This document shows positions 20,353 to 35,300 of a stretch of DNA of 64,000 nucleotides, in pieces. The DNA comes from Bostrychus sinensis. Taxonomy: Eukaryota > Chordata > Actinopteri > Gobiiformes > Eleotridae. The notes beneath the pieces were generated by a model. The model saw nothing but the letters and a program-made list of their open reading frames with translations. It searched no databases and was not told where the DNA came from. Where the stretch lies: the NCBI GenBank assembly GCA_020698575.1, contig CM036245.1, positions 9,710,718 to 9,774,717 of the forward strand. The letters run 5' to 3'. The number at the start of each line of letters is the position of its first letter. The stretch's first letter is position 1. The position numbers and the translations under genes are program-made.

Positions 20353-23300
20353 ATGGGTCGTCTCGGGATTCAGATGTGGACATGGGCACTGTTTGTGACC
20401 CTCGGCTGGATGCAATTGGGTCAAGCTGTGGCGGAACCGTAAGTTACTCAAATTTATTGTAATCACAATATTAGCAAAGTCCTCTATCTGACAAACATTT
20501 ACACTGTCAGAACAATTTTCTATATATGTTAAAAATAAGATTAATTTAGTTCTCATTTAGCCTTGTTTTAGACCTGGTTAAGTCTTTGTAAAGTTCTGAT
20601 TGAAGTAAATACAGTTACATTTCTACATTTACTATGCCAGGGTATATCAAAATATTACCATGCTGTTATCACGATATTCAACATAGTTAGTGCATATCAT
20701 GTTTTTCTTCAATTGTGCAGCCCTGCTTGTAATTGTTTTGCATGGTAGCTTGATTAAATTGCGTTATCTCTGTGTATCTTTGACTACAGACAGTACATGG
20801 TGGCTATCCCTGCCATCCTGGAGGCTGGAGCTCAAGTCAAGTTCTGCGCCAGCCTTCTGCAGCCCAGTGAGCCCCTGGTCATGACTGTGACTCTGAGGTC
20901 CCAGGACCTGATCACAACCCTCTACCTGAAGCAGTCCAATCAAGATTTTCACACCTGCCAAACCTTTCTGGTATCAACATCTGTAGCATTCATATTATAA
21001 TTAATGAAAATAATTTGTAGTGTTTCCCAGTGGTACAGGCTGGTTTAGATCTGGTTTAGTCATGGTTTTGTCCTGGTTTAAACACATTATGCAAAGACAC
21101 TCTAATCATTTGCTTTAGAAGATTGATTGGTGTCTCACGGTGTCCTGTAGGCTCCATTAGTGCCCAAGGAAGAGGTGCGGGACTTCCAGGTGGAAGTACG
21201 AGGCAGAACATTTTACTCTCGAGAAGTTCGCAAAGTCCTGATCAAAGTCATTAAGCCAGTGAGCTTCGTCCAGACGGATAAACCAATCTACCTCCCAGGA
21301 CAAACAAGTAATTATCTTTATTTATCTATCTACTACAGTACATGCTACCATGTCATCATTAAAAGAAGCCATTGTGTAAATCATTTTAACCAACTAAAAC
21401 ATTATTACATCATATTTATAATCCAGAGGTGGAAATTAACTACTTTTACTCAACTACATTTTTAGAAACAAAAATTTACTGTCACTTGAGAAGATTTTAG
21501 AGGCCAAAAAGTTAATTTTACTCTAGTGCATGTCTGAATGAGTAATAGTATTTTTAAGGGTCTTGGGTCTAAGCTAAATTTGGGGTAGCAGTATTAGTAG
21601 TATTAGTTGTAGATTTTGCAAGTACAAATCATGTTCAAAAGTTATTTCTGTTTAAGGAAAATTTACATTCTTTTTTTTTTTAACTTCTACTCAGATAATA
21701 GATAATAAGACTTGTTTTACTTCTGCTTAAGTATTACAGTATTATTGCAGTAACAGTACAGCTTTGGAGTACCTCTTCCACCTCTGTTATGATCTGACCC
21801 TTTTGTTTTTGTTTCTTTTGTTTCTGTAATAATATCTGATGAAAGTTTGCTTTGGCATGCAAATACGGGATGAGGTATGGTATATGGTAACTAATTATCT
21901 GATCCAACACTTAATGTCTCTTATGTGTATCAATTTTACACATCAATTATACTAATAAAAAGACTTGATGATTGTCTACTACTGGTGGTATTAAATGTTA
22001 AAACTCAGTACTAACCTTATGTAATGCCCTTCTCTTTCTGCAGTGCATTTCAGACTGGTTACACTCGACTCAAAGCTGAGACCAGTTTGGCGAAAGGTGA
22101 GTGACATTATTGATTTAAATGAGGAAGACTGTCCTGAGCCTGTTGCATAAGTTGTACTTCAATTTGTTCTTTTACCACAGCCATGTAATTAAAGGATACA
22201 GGCAAAGTTGATGTTAAGGCCTAATTACCACCTTAAATACTTTTTCTCATTATTGAATGCACCTGTCTATGAAGTCTTAACTAACTAATCTAACAAGTTT
22301 TGTGTTGCAGGTAATCCAACTTGAGTTACATGCATTCAAATCCTTATAAGGGTGCCCAAACTTTGCACAGACATTTTTTTTCATATTTCATTTCATTTCA
22401 TACATCTAAATACTGCTACACTAAAAATAGTTGTGAGGCAAACAGCCTAGAACTCAGATGTCAGTAGAAAATGAATGACATACCTCTGTGATCTTTTTTT
22501 TGTGAAGACAGAGTAAATTATTACGCAACCTCAGAGGGGTGCCCAAACTTTTAAATGTGACTGTATGTTAATTTAATTTATAAAACATGAAATACTATAG
22601 CAAAGGTGTCCAAATCTATTGGGAAAAAAAAACTGAAAAAAGCATGATAAGACATAGCCATAGACATTAAATCAAGAATTGTCACTAACACAGTGACCTC
22701 TGTGCATCTAAAAAAAAAAAAAGGTCTATCCAAATAATGGCTACACATAAGTGTCATAATTTATTGGTCCAAGAATATTATGTAGTGGTTTTGCTGCATT
22801 TATGAGCAGTTTTTCTATTTTTATTTGCATGTTGTATGTTGCTAAACTCTCCAAAACCACACCTCAGTAGTTCCCTTCTTGTTGTCCAGTTAAACGGCTT
22901 AACAAAGCTATGGCCTTAGCTTGTCTAACCTGTGCATGTGCACAACATATTTAGTATAAATCTAATTGTACAATTTAACTACTGTTAGAATAAAGAATTG
23001 TTACATAGATCTATGTAGATGGGTTAAAAGCATTTCACATTTCATTAACAGAAAACAATGTATACTTTGTTGTCTATAAAAATATGGAGCACAGTAAAAT
23101 TTGATTAATAATTGTGTTTGTGTTTGCTTTCTGTTGCAGTATGATATCATCGAACTACAGGTAAGACTTAATCAACACACCTAATTTAACCAACTGTAAC
23201 ATTAGGTAACATTATCTGTTACATGTCTTTACTGACTTATAACACATTGTCATTCATTATTATGGTAGTTTGATTTTTTATTTTAATATAAAGTACCAGA

Positions 23301-26300
23301 CCAATTCTCTACACACAGTAAATAGAATATATTGAATAAAAAAAATAGGACATGGCTGACCTAACTTACACTATAATGCCAAAGTAACATAAAAATACAT
23401 CTTTTCAGTGGCAGTAGCATGGGCATGAGATCAAGCAAGGCAAGCAGTGCTTGACCAAACAAATCTAAAAAAAAACACACGGATTAAAACTATAATGAGA
23501 TTAAATCGCTATCTCTCTGAACCTACCTGCTTCCAGTCACTGTGTTTTTGTTTTCTGCGCCCTGCTGGCCACTCCAGGTACTGTCAAGGCAAGCTAGGTT
23601 GCTTCTCTGTCATTCATTTCTGTCATTTTCTCCTCCGTGGAGTCAGAGTCATAGTGAACTGTTTCTGCCTGGAGCGTAGCAAGCAGAGGCCAGCAGCTTT
23701 GGAGAGTCGCGCATGCGTGCTGTGGTCAGTCTCAGGCCCAGTGACAGAGATCTGTGGCTGCCAGCAGGGGGCGATAAGCAGCGCGCTCTGCAGCTTACTG
23801 CCCTGTACATTACAGTGCGCATGCGCCGCGTCAGACAACAAAACTTTCCACAAATATCCACAGCCAAAGTGTGTAAGAGCGTTTCTACAGATAAGTCATA
23901 GTTGGTAGCGTAAACCCTGTTCATGTTCCTCATGAGTACATCCTGCTGCATAAAACTGCGTGTCATAGAAATGATAGCCTCATGTACATCGTTAAGTGTC
24001 AGACATGTTTGTAAGAAGTGGAGCTGGGGGAGCGGAGAGGAGCCAGCGACCGTGAACGTGAATATTACAGAACTGTGAATGAACTGGGCACTGGTTACGT
24101 TTCTTCAAAAAAGTAACATGGACTGGATTTGCAGCTTGAGCAGAGAGGTGAGTGTCAGTGAGGCGGTAGGTGATAGTTTGAAACAGCCTACTACACAAAT
24201 AATAAGGGGATTGCAGTTATCCAAATGACTTTTAATTAAATTGAAATTAAATCAAAATGTTGTCATATAAACCTTAATGAAGTCAAGCTTGCCCGCTTGA
24301 AAAAGTCACCGCACGCGACTGGTCAGTAGGCATAGTGTGAACTAGACAATTAACAATTAAGCAGTTTAAAGTCACAGTGCATGTGTTTCCTCTGTGTGTA
24401 ACAGGATCCTAACAACAACCGCATTGGACAGTGGGTGAACTACACTTCTGAGGCACAAATCCTGCAGCTGTCTTACTCTCTGAACCCTGAGGCCAAAGAG
24501 GGGACCTATCGGATCATTGTCACCTTTGGAGAGGACAACCTTTATCATAACTTTAAGGTGGAGAAATATGGTATGTTTATTTTTCTCTTTGTTGGATTTG
24601 TTTTTGCTGTTTTGTTTTCACACAGCAAAACAATTTAACCACAATGCATTTTTATCCATAGTTTTGCCAAAGTTTGAAGTTAAAATCACCTGTAAAGATC
24701 ACGTAAGCATTGCCCAAGATGAAATCACGGCAGAGATTTGTGCAAAGTACGTACATGTTGTGTAAGCTCTTCAATTTAAGCCAATTTAATAAAAGATCTG
24801 TATCTCACTAAACACATTTTTATCTCTTTAGATACACCTATGGCCAGCCAGTACCTGGGACAGTGAAAATTGATGTGTGCAGACCAATCAATCCATTCAC
24901 CCACAATAACCCCGAAGGCCTTCCCGAGATCACTGCTCCCTGCTACAAGGACAGCAAACCGGTACACAGTCCTTCATGCATGCAAAATAAAGAAATTAGC
25001 AGCACTGCAGTAAGAATAGAGTAATCTAGCAACAAAGACCCACAAGCAAGTGTACTCCTTGTGCCAGTACCAAGCCTGTTAAATTCAAGGCAATGCAAAA
25101 GAAATTGTTTCGTGGTCGCTGTTTAATTGATCACAACTATGGCAGCTAAATTTTTCACTCTGCACTCGCAATTTAGCATCCATCTTAGTAAATATGGCCC
25201 ATACTGTTTCTACTGCTAGTCACTAAATTAATCTTCCTTTTACGGCAATATAGCCTTTTGTTATTTTATTGGGAAAATATTATCCTTTGTCACAAATTGT
25301 TCATATTATTTTAATGAACTTGCATTCAACAAAAGAAAATTCTACAAAAAGCCACTTTGCATGTAAAGTTTACAAAGACTACCACCTATTTTGCTAGTAG
25401 CTGTATTCAGAGCTATAGTAAAGTAGTAGCAGTAGTAAAACTATAATAACAGTAGTTGTAGCTTTGAGTACTTTTTTTTACTTCTACTCTAATAATGCAT
25501 TGACTACTTGAGTATTAGGTAACAATACCTTAACTTCCAATGCTACTAAAAAACTGTAGTTTATTCTTTGCAACGGAAATCTGTCATTCTTGGATAATTG
25601 ATAATGCCCTAAATTGCCTAAAGAAATAAGATTACATATTTTTGTCTCAGTACGCCAGTATGAAAAGCTTGTCAGCCAATCAACTCATAGCTGATATACA
25701 AGCCTTTCAGTTTCAATGATGAAAGATACACAGTGTATGAAAGGGACTTTATTTATTGACTAACAGTGCAAGGTCGTTTTAATTTAAGCCATTATGTCAA
25801 ATTATGGATGGTTTGATTTGCATTTTTAATCTATTTTTCCCCCTCTTTTGTTCCTTTTAGGCTGACAAGGCTGGCTGTGCTACTTTTACATTCAAAATGT
25901 CCACTTTCACAAAGCTGGACTCAAGAGCTCTGCAGGATACCCTGGAGATTACTGCCAAAATGGAAGAAGAGGGAACAGGTAAGGTTTTCTTATATCCAGA
26001 AAATACTTGGCATGTGTGTTTCCATCCAAGAATAACAATATGAATTAGATCATGCCCAAAGTTGTTAGAAAAGTTCAAATGCGTCCCAAAAGTTGTCACA
26101 AACATTCACCAATAACTTAGGACCGCAGCCGTGTTACAATTTATTGTACAAATCTCCTGCATAATGTCTGCTACTGCTGTCTAAAGAATCTCTCTCTAGC
26201 CTTATTTTAACTGCTGTTATTTTATAACAAAATAAACCAGCGTCAAGGATGTCAGAACCCATTGTACCTTTTGTGCTGGTCCCAAGCTTGGATAAATGGA

Positions 26301-29300
26301 GAGGGTTGTGTCAGAAAGGACAGCTGACGTAAAACCCTGTGCCAAATGAATATGCAAATCCCTGCAGAGATTGTAGACTTAAATATATAAAACTTTTATT
26401 GTGTAATTACAGGCATTACACATGTGCAAGAGAAGAGAGTTAGCATTTCATACGTCTTTGGAACACTGTCTTTCTTCGACACGCCCAAGATTTATGAGAA
26501 GGACACCATCGTGGAAGGAAAAGTAACTTAACAGCCAATCACTTTTTACCAGTAGCAAATATAATCACATCATTAATACAACTTTGTGCCCATTTAGGTC
26601 AAAGCAGTTGATCTCAATGACCAACCCATCGCTAACATGGACCTGTACCTGTTGGAGGGTGAATGGTTTTCGTCGCGTCATCTCCAAAACCTCACAACCG
26701 ACAACAATGGAGTGGCCACTTTCTCACTCAACACTGCTACATACAACGGAGACATCCACCTCCATGTAAGACCAACTGTGAACCATCCAGAAAGTAACAG
26801 GATACTTTTACTTAAGTACTTTTTAAAAATCAGCCAGTCAGCATTTATATAGTTCTTTACAACACACAAAGTGACCAAAGTGCTTTCCAGTAAAATATAA
26901 GTAAAATCAATAAAATCATAAAAAATAGAATACACAAAAGACTATAATATAGTGCCCGGCAACAGACCAGGCCTTGTCACCCCAGTGTTTATATTTCGCT
27001 TATGGGACTTCCAAAAGAAGATGATTAGCCCTTTTTGGGTTGGGAATAGCCAATATCTCAGCTAAGAAGAGTGGGGCGTAGCCAGTTTAAAAACAAAAAC
27101 AAATAAGGAAAAACCAAATGGAAGAAGTCAAAGTTAAGTCTTAATGCCTTTGATGCCAAAGTTTATATATTGGGGGTGATTCCTTACGCAAAACAATACA
27201 GTATCTCAGATAAAAAATATATTTTCGTAGCCTACTGCAGTCACTGTGAACAAACTGTTGTGTAAATGTTTACTCAACATTTACATTGTGGTAGTCCAAT
27301 GCTAATCCCCATAAAGCTGCCCATTCAATCACTGGATTGCTTGTTAAACCTAATATAAATACTTTACTGAAGTTTTATTTAGAATATAGCACACATAGCC
27401 TATTTCACCATTCTGTCTCTTTTAAATCCCAGGTCAGTAATAAGCCACTGCTGGGATTCCCTGGCTACAGGATCCCATACTATGGGACTGGAGACATTAC
27501 GCTGTCTATGGCCCAGCAGCCCTCTCCTGACTCTAAAACTGTCAGCTACCTCGAGGTGAAGAAGAGTGACGAGACGATCCCCTGTGACACAGAAGAGGAC
27601 ATCTCCATCAGTTACACTGTGGTCAAAGAGCCACAGGGCATTATGGATCTCATGTACCTGGTGAGAGGCTCTGGCTGTTTAAAAATTAATGCTTTAAAAT
27701 TATCTCTAATAATATTCTACTGTTCAATATTGATACATTTGTTGTAATTTATGCAGGCAGTTTCAAAAGATTATTACCTTATACAAATGTTCTTCACGAT
27801 TAACTTATTCCTTAACAGTTTTTAGTCAATAAGTTGTACAAACAAGACAACAGCAGTACATCGCTTTAATTATTGTCCTATCTTTGACATTTTAAAAAAG
27901 TGTTTAAATTTCACATTTTATGGTAAAAAACATCTGAGTGCCTCCCTCAGTGGGTCAAACAGTGACTACTTCTATTTAAAAGTTCATAATAGACTATGTA
28001 GAGGATTGTTTCCATGTTATACCCTCACCTCCTCCCCCCGCGCTCTTATGTTCTTGTCCCAGTCCTCTCTTGTTGCTGTGTGGACGATGTCCAAAACTTC
28101 TTTCTTCCCCTCTGTCGCTGCCAAACATAGGACAACAAAATATGGGCTTTGTCGGCTTTTCAATGTTATTTATGTAAAGGGGTTAGGACTCAGTCTACAA
28201 CAGTCAAATTACATTGATACCAAGACACAGCAGTATGAAATGTTGTAAAAGACGATATTACCAGCATTGTACTTTTTTTTAATATCTACAGGTCATATCC
28301 AGAGATGGTATTGTCATGCAGGGGCTCAAAAGGATTTTTCTAAAAAGATATGCAGGTAAAATGACAAGATATGTGCACCAACATTGTGCTAAATAATTGG
28401 AGAACATAGGTGTTCACAACAGTGGCTTATCTTCCAGTGACTGAGGGCAGCGTTTCCTTCAAGTTACAAGTCACCGCTGCCCTGGCCCCAGAGTTTCATG
28501 TTTTGGCCTACGCTGTCCTGCCCAGCACCAACGTGATCGCCCACAAAGTCGAATTTAGCACAGAGAAATGCTTCAGCCACAAGGTCAGTGGAAAATAACT
28601 GGAAAGTCCTAGACCAGGTTTAGCCCAGGTTTAGTTCTGTCTTTATTTGGTAACACATTTTTCTCTGTTTTATTGGTTGAGACCTGGGTTTTACTCAAGT
28701 TTGTGCTAATTTAAGTCCCTCAAATGATGGTACTTGTAAACCAAATATTTTCCAAGGTTGGTACTTGCTGTGAAATGTTTGAGAACCACTGCAATACAGT
28801 AAAAAGAAATGATTTTATGTTAAAACTCATCCAAATATAGTATATTATTCCCCTTATACTAGCATGTTGTCGGGAAATCAGTTACTAATGTTTTGTGCTT
28901 GGTGTTGTTTAGGTGGAGGTCGAGTTTTCTCCATCACAGGGCGTCCCAGGAGAAAATGCCATGCTGCATGTTACAGGACAGGCTTACTCTTTGTGTGGGG
29001 TCAGTGCCATTGACCAGAGCGTCCTCATTAAAGAGCCGGGCAAACACCTGAAGGCAGAAACGGTTGGCATTAAAAAGACATTTATTTTTATATAGCCCAA
29101 CATTAGCCTCATTGATGAATGAACAGATGAGCAAAAGACAGTAAAAGACAAAATCCCTGTGCCCTAATTGTTCGATGTATTTATTTTCAGATCTACAACT
29201 TGTTGCCTAGCAATACATACATCCCATACGAGGCTCAGGATCCTACAACGTGCCTCCCAGTTCGACCAAAACGCTCTATTTTGCCTCTTCCAGCAGACAG

Positions 29301-32300
29301 AGATGATGCTTTCACTGTTTTCCAGGTATAAATTACATTTCAGTAGTCTGTTATTAATATATTACACATATCTTATGTGTTTGGATGTTGTTGAATAAAT
29401 CAGAGCGTTGGGCTGAAGATGGCTACAAACCTGATGATCCGAGCGCCTGACTGCCTCAGTTACTTGGGAAGAGAGTACCACTTTGGTTACTATGGTAATC
29501 ACCTTTTTACACTATAATGCTGCTACTTTGTATGTTTCTACTTTTGTTTGTACTTGCGACAGTTTTGCATGGTTTCTCCTTTTTTAAGGGCCACATAAAT
29601 TTCAATTTGATGGAGTGGTACCCATGGCCATGCCTGGTGCCCCAGTGGAACCAGTGGGTGGTGCTGTTCCTTCTCCAATAATTGAGACAGTTCGTACCTT
29701 CTTCCCTGAGACCTGGATATGGGGCCTGATGAAAACTGGGTAAGTGCGCAAAAACAAAAATATACTGTTTTTATTCAAGCCGAAAAGAAATGCTGTATAT
29801 TTTGACACATTACAAAAAATGAAATAATTCTGGTTCAGAGAGTTTCTGGGGCATTGATGCTGGGTTTCTGCCTCCCATTTTGTGTCTGTTAAGAAACCCC
29901 ATGCCTCTCTCTTCTGTGGGCGGGGCTAAACAGTGGGGTGTGAGGATTACATATTAGGAGAATAGGAACCCAGCCTAAACTTGGGCATTAAAATGTTAAA
30001 TAAATGTTGTATAGGTTGCTGCCGATGGATTGAATATTTGTTTACTTCTTTGTGTGTTTGTTTTTCAGACATTCTGGAAAGGCAGACATGCCAGTCAAGA
30101 TCCCGGACACCATCACCACCTGGGAGACGGAGGTCTTCTGTCTGTCCCCTATGGGCTTTGGCCTGGCTCCTCGTAAAGAGTTCACTGTTTTCCAGCCGTT
30201 CTTCCTGGAGCCCAGCCTTCCCTACTCCATCATCAGAGGAGAGCAATTCGAACTCAAGGCCACGGTCTTCAACTACCTGAGCAGCTGCATGATGGTGACT
30301 ACACACTTAAAATGTCCACATGACAACCGAGTAAAATGAAAAGGCACAAAGGAATATGTCTGGAATTCAGGAAAGGCTGAGGGGTTATTATATAGGGCTA
30401 AATTTAATTTATATTTCAAAATAAGAACAGATACAGGTATGTATGATGAGTTGTACCTGAAGAACAGAGGTACTGTATGTACAAGGGCAATAACAAGTAA
30501 CAAGAGAACTTAAATTAGCAGTATGGAAATTGTCTGAGTCCAGACTCAAACACATGATGCCGAGGCAGGCTGTAGTTGCCCTGTATATGCGACGCAGCTC
30601 TACCAACTGAGCTAACTACGCAAACTATGACACATACTCTGTTGGGTCAAATGCTCTGTTGATGTGGTTGTCAAAAGTATCTTTCTGCAGTATTCTCTGT
30701 TCCTTATCCGTCAGCTTGTCAACAAATGCACATATACAGTAAATGCCCATACAATTATATTTTTCACTACAGTAGATAATTGCATTTCTCGACCATGAGA
30801 GGGAACAAAAGTAGCGTTACAAATGATCAGACAACTGTGATACTGTGACCTAAAATGATGCTAATGAAGGAAAGTTGTACAATGTTATTACATACCTGCA
30901 GTATATAGCACAGTGGAGAAATTAAATTGTTACAATTAATTACTTTGATTTTTATTATTATCAGGTGGCAGTGAATCCAGCCCCCTCTAAGGATTACACT
31001 CTGACCCCGGTCCCTGGAGTGCACTACACTTTCTGTCTCTGTGGAAATGAACGCAAGACAGTCAGATGGACCATGGCTCCTTCTGCATTAGGTGAGATTT
31101 ATGGACTTTATGGACTTTTCAGTGACAAAACTGAGTCAATTTATTACCTTTTTAATGAAATAAAAGCATGTCTATTCTCAGATAAGGAAACATTTTATAG
31201 TTAATTCAAATAGCTCCATGGTTTTTGGTGCATGTCTTTCAGGCTCTGTGAACGTGACGATCAGCGCTGAGGCCATAGCTTCTCGTGCTTCATGCAACAA
31301 TCAGGTCGTCCATGTTCCCGTTAGAGGCCGCATTGATGTGGTCACAAAGCCTCTCATAGTGAAGGTTTGTACAAAATGAATACTATACTTGTAGATTTGT
31401 ACAGATGCAAAACTTGTATATCTGATTTATATTGCTGTATTGTATCTCTCGTTTTATTTAACGCTTGGTGAATGTTTTGTTGTATATAACTACATTTTCT
31501 GCCATAAATGATAGCAGCTAACTGACTTCTTACTTGTCAGGCTGAAGGACTTGAGATAATAAAGACACACAACATACTGCTCTGTCCTAAAGGTAAAAAA
31601 AAATAGATTGAAAAAATAAGATAAATGGGTCATTTTCATGTCTAAAATATTTGTATTGCTCTCAATGTAATTGCAGAAGAAACTCTGACTGAGAAGGTTG
31701 AAGTTCAGCTCCCTGAAAATGTGATTGATGGATCTGCTTGGGCCACAGTATCAGTGCTGGGTAAGAATTAGATCATCTTTAAAAATACAGTGTGTTAATA
31801 AGATAACACCTTTGATGGTGCCAAAATCAATGTTTTTTTTTTTTAGTTTAGACTTTTAAATGTTGCAGATATCATAAAAATTTATAAAAATGTGTATATG
31901 CTTGCAAATTTGCCCATTTATTCTCAATTCCCCTATTATTAATGTTAACTGAGGTCCATTTACAGCTGCAACATGGGGTTTGTACTTGTAAAAAATATAT
32001 ATTTAAGCATTGATAACTAGTCATGTAAAAAGATGATTTTAAAAAAATACAAATGTAAGTGTGGATGTCAGTTTGGCATTAAGTCGATCAGTAGCAGTAG
32101 TAGTATTAAAAGTCTTAAAATTCACCTGAAAAACTGTGGAGCCTCCCTGAAATAGTAATAATATTAAATAGTAGTAATAGTAATAAAATGAATATACCCA
32201 TAAAGAGCTATGTTATTGAGAATTTTTTTTGCAGGTGACATCTTGGGTCGAGCCATGAAAAACCTGGGTGGGCTGCTGAGGATGCCCTACGGCTGTGGAG

Positions 32301-35300
32301 AGCAGAATGCGGCGCTGTTTGCTCCGAACATCTACATTATGCAGTATCTGAAAAACACACAGCAGCTGACTCCAGAGATCAAAGACAAGGCCATACACTA
32401 CTTAACCAGCGGTGAGTTGACCCAGGACAGTTTCATTCGGGTCATCAGATTGAGTGTGTTTGGTAAATGTGTGTACAGGTGGTCAGTAACACAGCTTATG
32501 TTTTCATCATGGCACCGGTTCTTTGGGAGCGAGCGCTGGCCTGTGGTCCAGACAAGTTCCTGTAACTAACATTGCTGAAGAAGTTAACACTGGTTCTGAT
32601 AGAAAGTTGTCAGAATACACAGTGGATCACGATTTGTTGCACATGGGGCTGTATATTAGGCATAACACATAATATTACGACCAACAGTAATAGGCATTGT
32701 CATAATGTTATGCCTGATTGTTGTATGTTTTTACTTATTTTACATGTGCAGTTTTCTCACTAATTTACACTGCCTGACCAAAAAAAAATGGGATTTAACT
32801 GAGCAAATAGGTAAGAGCATCCCTGCAGTAGGTCAGGTCTGGGTTCAGCAACGTTATGTGCCCAAAGAATGAGTCAGCTACTACCTGAACATACTGAAGG
32901 ACCAGGTTACTCCATCAATGGATTTTTTCTTCCCTGATGGCACTGGGCTTATTACAAGATGACAATGCCAGGATTCATCAAGCTCACATTGTGAAAGAGT
33001 GGTTCAGGGAGCATGAGACATCATTTTCACACATGGACATCACATTTTCACACTCTCCCATCATAAATACCAGATCTTGGTGAAAAATTAATCCAACACT
33101 GGATGGAAATAAATCTTCTGACATTGCAAAAGTTTATTGAAACAATACCACAGGGAATGCATGCTGTATTGGGGGGGTCAGGCAATGTATTTGGTAACAT
33201 CACAAAAGGAATTTATATGTACAGTGGTGTACTACACTCAGATTTGCCCTGTTGTGTTATTTTATGCAGGTATGTGATTGGCTGTTAGTTCACACATGTT
33301 GTTTTATGCTACAGGTTACCAGAAGCAGCTCAACTACAAGCACAATGATGGAGCTTACAGCGCTTTTGGGACAGGATCAGGAAACACTTGGTGAGAATAT
33401 TTGGGTTTAGAGAAACAAACAAAAAGAAAAAAGTCTCTAAATATATTATATTTATGTGCCTCAGGTTGACCGCCTTTGTGCTGAGATCCTTTGTAAAGGC
33501 AAAGAACTTCATCTACATCGACCCGGTAAATATTGAAGACTCAAAAAGTTGGCTGGTGAGCAAACAGAGGAAGAACGGCTGCTTCGAACTAGTTGGAAAA
33601 TTATACCACAACAGAATGAAGGTACATTATCACTGTAGCATTTTGATGTTTGGTAAAGTTTTTGAAACACTTGGTTTGTAAAGGGAGTAAATCTGAATGA
33701 AATCCTCTGGTCTTTACAGGGAGGAGTGTCTGATGAAGTGACTCTCACTGCTTATATCACTGCTGCTCTGTTGGAGATGGAAATGCCTCCAGATGTGAGT
33801 ATCAATTTATCTGTTCCATAAATACAAATCAAATCTCTTTTAATTCAGCCACAGAGGCCATTGTACTCTTCGGGCCCGTCCCAAACCCAAATAAATGGAG
33901 AGGGTTGTGTCAGGAAAGGCATTCGGTATAAAACATTATGCCAATTCAGTAGGCAGATGACTCGTGGCAACCCAAAAAAGGAAAAGTTATTGCTCGGATT
34001 GTTCAGATATTGTAATGACTTCTGTCTGTATCTGTTCTCCACTCACTGTTGTTTAGATGTAATATTTCTTGTTAAAATGGCTACATGTCTAATTAGTAAA
34101 AAAAAAAAAAAAGCTAGTAATAGTGGTGGCGTGTTGAATATTGTATTGTTATATGTCTTTATTTCCCATAGCACCCTGTTGTGAGCCTGAGTCTGACCTG
34201 CCTCAAAGAGTCCATGGGTGATCTGAGTAACACATACGCCACGGCTCTGATGGCCTACGTCTTCACTTTGGCCAAAGACTCAACACAGAGGTCTGAACTT
34301 CTGGACCATCTCGACAAAGTGGCACACAAAGACGGTGAGTGTTTCTCTTAAGAACATACATAAGACACTCTTAAGCAGAGGTAGAAAGTAATCAAGAAAT
34401 CAAGTAATTTGCAGAAGTACATTTTTAAGTATATTCACTTTCTGAGTACATTTTTACAACATACTTTTAATTTGACCTTTTTAAGTATATTTTGAGGGGG
34501 AAAAATATTTTTACTCAAGTAAAAGTCTCAAGTCTCTAAAGATGAATAGATATTTTTTTACCTTGGCGGTAGAGTGAGTAGTATTAGTAGTAAAAGTGAT
34601 ATTGGTAGTACTAGTACTAGTGATAGTGGTAGTAGTGGTTGTAGTAGTTGTAAGTACTTCCACCTTAAGTAATCTTTAAACTTTATTTTAGTATACAAGG
34701 CAAAATTAATAGTAATTAAAATAGTGGTAGTCATAATAATGATAGTATTAGTAATAGCTTTAGCAATATTCTTGATAATAAGGATAGGCAAAAGTTATAG
34801 CGATAGTAATTCCAATAGGATACTGACGCTCAATGGGATTTCAAAGGTATTTAAAAAGCCTTTATTTCATGGGCTGTATCAAGTTTAAAAATACCAACGC
34901 GTTTCAGCCTCTCAGGGCCTTCATTAGGGCATGTGCAAGACACAAAATGGCTGCCAGAACTCTTTTATACCTAGAGATCATGTGACCTGTTCACATGACC
35001 AATCTAAAGAGTAAGTCCATGACAAGATAATCACACATTATTGCAGAAACCACAAATTTCAATATAAACAGAAAATAATCACAAAACATAACAAAACTAT
35101 GGAATAACAATGAAAAATAATTCACAAAAAAGGAGTAAAGTCAAGTTCTTCAATTAGACCTGGATATTGTGTTGCCTTTAGAGTATATATCCAATAGGAT
35201 TCTCTTTGAAGAAGTTGCTTTAGTCTATCTCCACCCCTTATTGACAGTTTAATGTGTTCAATGCCACAAATTTTCAAACTGTTGCAACTACTGCCATGAC

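Noticed and set aside
23447..23908. 153-codon ORF in A2M intron 5 as a nested gene
   Set aside because: No domain, no promoter evidence, and equally long frames on the opposite strand. GC-rich composition alone explains the lack of stops.
30535..30622. Functional tRNA gene on the minus strand
   Set aside because: A and B boxes are present but the cloverleaf is incomplete and the B box is altered. Better explained as a SINE or pseudogene.
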